A stretch of DNA of 64,000 bases, from positions 34,867-98,866 of the forward strand of contig JADLHA010000030.1 of assembly GCA_020848995.1 (NCBI GenBank), written 5' to 3'. Source of the stretch: Saprospiraceae bacterium (GTDB lineage Bacteria > Bacteroidota > Bacteroidia > Chitinophagales > Saprospiraceae). The notes under the pieces were generated by a model. That model did not search any database. It was not told the DNA's origin and saw only the letters and a program-made list of their open reading frames with translations. Made by a program: the position numbers and the translations under genes. Shown piece by piece: positions 62,601 to 64,000 of the stretch (its first letter is position 1; each line of letters opens with the position of its first letter).

Positions 62601-63538
62601 TGTTTGATAGTCTGGACTTGCCTTTAGCCAATAGTTTGAAACAGTCGATTTACGAGCTGATCCTGTCGTGGCCGGGCTGGATCAACGGGCATGCCAATAT
62701 TGCGGCATTTTACAATGCGAATATCAACGGTTTCATAGGCCAAAGTTCAGCATTGCGCGGTCAAATGAAGGATTTTCTGCTGGTGCTCGAGGCTCAGGCC
62801 ATTGCATTGAATGCACTATATGCCCAATACGATAGTCTTGCCGTTCAATTAGCGGCCTTGGATCTGCAGTTGTTGAATGAAACCGATTCGTTGGTCATTG
62901 AAAACCTGCTCAACCAAATGGGCAGTATTGAGTCGCAAATGGAGGATTTGATCCAGATCATCACTAGCCACATGCAGTCTAACGAACAAGCAAACCTGAC
63001 TGCGATCAACGATTTTCAAACGACCAACAACAACCTGTCTGCCACTACTTTGGATGAACTCAACGAAAAAAAGATCAATGACATCATCCTGAAGATCTGG
63101 AGAGCAGAGACTTTAACGATGACTGAAGAAGATGATCTGCGGGCGATAGCGCAGTATTGTTATGCTTATGGGGGTCGTGCAGTATTTGATGGCCAAAATC
63201 TCTGTCTGACTTTGTTGGGCGAGTACTATGCTCAGGAAAACTGCAGCAATAATTTTGGAGGAGTACAAACCAGACTCAGAAAGAATTTTGAACTCCAATT
63301 AAGCCCCAATCCGGTTCGCGATGAGCTGATCATTCGTCTGGAGACTTCTGATGAGAATCAATGGCCTGATGATCTCAAACTGATCAACAGCTTGGGTAAA
63401 TTTTTGGATGTTGAGCTCAAGCGATTAGATCCTCATGCAGCCAGCCTGCCGGTAGGGCATTTGCCCAGCGGGCTGTATTTTATTTCAGCTGAACAATACG
63501 GACAAAGGAAATTGTTCAAATTTATTGTAAGTCATTAA
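59684..63538 (+). CDS. Giant cysteine-rich PKD / beta-helix T9SS surface protein
   Basis: Exported 1,284-aa protein from ATG 59684 (signal peptide MRNLFFLWAVAVFMLPMNGGSAQ). The N-terminal ~370 residues are Cys-rich with two or three PKD-like domains (ITWVFGDGS, FVWDFGDQS). Residues ~430-870 read as a right-handed beta-helix (repeated NxI/NxF turns such as NIHFNCCRWGGIKANPRATLNWSSATI). A helical, coiled-coil-like segment (about 1020-1130) precedes a T9SS sorting domain (LQLSPNPVRDELIIRL ... LPSGLYFISAEQ). Beta-helix folds often bind or cleave polysaccharide; no catalytic site can be named. Codon choice is AT-richer than in the genes to its left. Confidence 0.82.
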   Translation: MRNLFFLWAVAVFMLPMNGGSAQSGSCDFLVTKTICLENGLKEICVEGLDLPGTHEWDITSVGGLCGQTHFTGQKICFQCTLSGNDHLLIDHTFLPLEGLPSSCNKRVNVSCNPDCSSWNFSTVFNGDCSVTFSLNPNFGAQNITWVFGDGSNSVQNPFDIKSINHLYADPGTYQVCVTIHVDDYYYQTCCFDVYVPPCPECEPDPISWEECPPAGDECCISFNFNSPYNSPQFVWDFGDQSPPVTTTTKTAEHNFIGRGPFYICVTYFIEDQPYTCCEWIDLPPCDCCESADFSFDVQNFTNYESCMGNMYKCAPLCDRPGMTVHQWIYSDGTVILTGTPGGAPPDHVFTNYVNSTGQVCVTHQILCDNQVIDAVTKCLPFYPGAYLGKAGEDLKMSDVLSNQGGITVLDFITQNASNPIIPLYIEGNLIVDINSNFNQGVWNMARGSQIIVNYNRVFGLTGTVIQTAFRRNIHFNCCRWGGIKANPRATLNWSSATITDAEIMLELLSPYISIGATLNFTDNNFLENVNGIRSFRHRPRFGNFHNNTFEGCKNCTVLCGCDEGTGIYLDMDGISSLPTNFPVTGSRNIIKNFEYGIHAINTNLSVKNFYIHDVDGTGLWFVKNLANPFHLTMDLLEFQNIPTAVRDQISGGGSHNLTAIASVPQPNSSLKFSEIFRGYDITIDQSQFIGTINHNQIATNGGATNFGIKVSLTGSVGNQFTADHNQVTVASGGNSCMGISLLADMDNQQNAVLKFNEITAVGLDPGAGIYVSNWKTSNVTDNTLTMGSPKPGIEFSNSGGSLIQCNGINFGTKGMLFNISPENDIVNNTCYANVNGVHFNGNCQATAGSFIAENKFQSNSQEGSLYNGDALTGIQHHQMYNSWLPVVSSVKAYHPVRALAEQCQFWAPANAVDPSIHYPMRQVEELFFRNGPPAGFPQACSIGTGGENYLQYHSNDSLTALAYDELLGTSGLFDSLDLPLANSLKQSIYELILSWPGWINGHANIAAFYNANINGFIGQSSALRGQMKDFLLVLEAQAIALNALYAQYDSLAVQLAALDLQLLNETDSLVIENLLNQMGSIESQMEDLIQIITSHMQSNEQANLTAINDFQTTNNNLSATTLDELNEKKINDIILKIWRAETLTMTEEDDLRAIAQYCYAYGGRAVFDGQNLCLTLLGEYYAQENCSNNFGGVQTRLRKNFELQLSPNPVRDELIIRLETSDENQWPDDLKLINSLGKFLDVELKRLDPHAASLPVGHLPSGLYFISAEQYGQRKLFKFIVSH

Positions 63539-63545
63539 ATAGTGT

Positions 63546-63582
63546 AAATGGAGGTCAATATGCTTTGACCTCCATTTTTTAA
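63546..63582 (+). terminator. Rho-independent terminator after the beta-helix gene
   Basis: AAATGGAGGTCAA (63546-63558) pairs perfectly with TTGACCTCCATTT (63565-63577) around a six-base loop, with a T run to 63580. It lies 8 nt after the stop. Confidence 0.9.
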
Positions 63583-63594
63583 AATTATCGAATT

Positions 63595-64000
63595 ATGAAA
63601 TATTTATTAAAACTAATGCTCTCAATCCAGATATTGCTCCCTTCTGTTATATGGGCTCAGCAGTTTAAATTTGAATGGGCTCGTTCATTCGGTGGTAGTA
63701 AATCTGAAATAGACCGCGTCATGAAAGTAGATAAGAAAGGAGACATTTATCTATTTTGCGATGTAGGATCAACACATTTCTCCATCGACAATAAATTTTT
63801 CTTTAAGTGGATCAATCCGGAAAATTATCCCAGAAATGCCGTGTTGCTGAAATACAGTCCATCAGGTGAGCTCTTATGGGGCCGGGCGCTTAAAACAAAT
63901 AATATAGGAATCGAAGCTTATGGAATTGCCATTGATCAGGACAATAATGTAATCATATCCGGTTTGCACCAGGGCAATGAACTTTACCTGGATACTGTGA
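63595..64000 (+). CDS. Secreted SBBP/beta-propeller-like protein (partial, cut by window end)
   Basis: Only the first 135 codons are inside the window; the frame runs off the right edge without a stop. The signal peptide (MKYLLKLMLSIQILLPSVIWAQ) is followed by FEWARSFGGS, VDKKGDIYLFCDVGS and LLWGRALK ... IAIDQDNNVIISG. These are repeats of the kind found in SBBP beta-propeller surface proteins of Bacteroidota. It starts 13 nt after a terminator, so it needs either read-through or a very short leader. The C-terminus, probably a sorting domain, is not visible. Confidence 0.75.
   Translation, partial: MKYLLKLMLSIQILLPSVIWAQQFKFEWARSFGGSKSEIDRVMKVDKKGDIYLFCDVGSTHFSIDNKFFFKWINPENYPRNAVLLKYSPSGELLWGRALKTNNIGIEAYGIAIDQDNNVIISGLHQGNELYLDTV

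Overview
The window reads as chromosomal DNA of a Bacteroidota bacterium, most likely from the Saprospiria/Chitinophagia side of the phylum (inference). Supporting signs are the TAnnTTTG -7 promoter elements in place of TATAAT, the scarcity of Shine-Dalgarno sequences, several secreted proteins with type IX secretion (T9SS) C-terminal sorting domains, PKD and SprB-like repeats, a LytTR regulator paired with a propeller-type histidine kinase, and the Bacteroidota order lptD / amidase / mce. Most of the window is GC-richer than is usual for the phylum. The last ~4.5 kb is visibly more AT-rich. No phage, transposase, integrase or CRISPR array was seen.

Positions 1-15,560 hold a nearly complete dcw (division and cell wall) cluster on the + strand: mraZ, rsmH, ftsL-like, ftsI (with PASTA), murE, mraY, murD, ftsW, murG, murC, ftsQ, ftsA, ftsZ. 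Most genes overlap or touch. The exceptions are a 177-bp murE-mraY gap that contains a long structured hairpin, and an AT-rich gap before ftsZ. The cluster has a MraZ-type operator/promoter at its head and a strong terminator after ftsZ. MurE carries the DNPR motif, which predicts meso-diaminopimelate peptidoglycan. No ddl is present, and murB lies about 4 kb beyond ftsZ.

Positions 15.7-30.6 kb carry exported and housekeeping genes: a four-PKD T9SS protein, an MsbA-like ABC exporter, murB, a very large LRR/SprB-repeat T9SS protein overlapping a PQQ-type sugar dehydrogenase T9SS protein, tRNA-Val(GAC), a DEDDh exonuclease, and an MbnP-like lipoprotein directly followed by an MbnH/MauG-like diheme lipoprotein. 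An ~800-bp gene-free stretch follows. It holds a 22-bp direct repeat, each copy followed immediately by a hairpin, and looks like two sibling small RNAs or attenuator modules.

Positions 30.6-48.6 kb: LytTR response regulator and histidine kinase (-), valS (-), a degenerate histidine-phosphatase-like exported protein (-), a GNAT/FemAB-like acyltransferase (-), then a coiled-coil OmpA-like lipoprotein, an M43 metalloprotease and a DUF6438 lipoprotein (+), miaA (-), a PlsC-type acyltransferase (+), and a divergent wecE-like sugar aminotransferase / flippase pair.

Positions 48.6-64 kb: lptD (-) diverging from an amidase and an mce/mlaD gene (+), which suggests outer-membrane biogenesis. Next is a five-gene minus-strand run (malic enzyme, aldehyde dehydrogenase, S9 peptidase, DUF6265 lipoprotein, smpB). 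Last come a 1,284-residue beta-helix T9SS protein and the start of an SBBP-type secreted protein cut by the window edge.

A recurrent feature is an exact or near-exact TAnnTTTG element only 3-9 nt upstream of a start codon, pointing to frequent leaderless transcription. TTG and GTG starts are also common.
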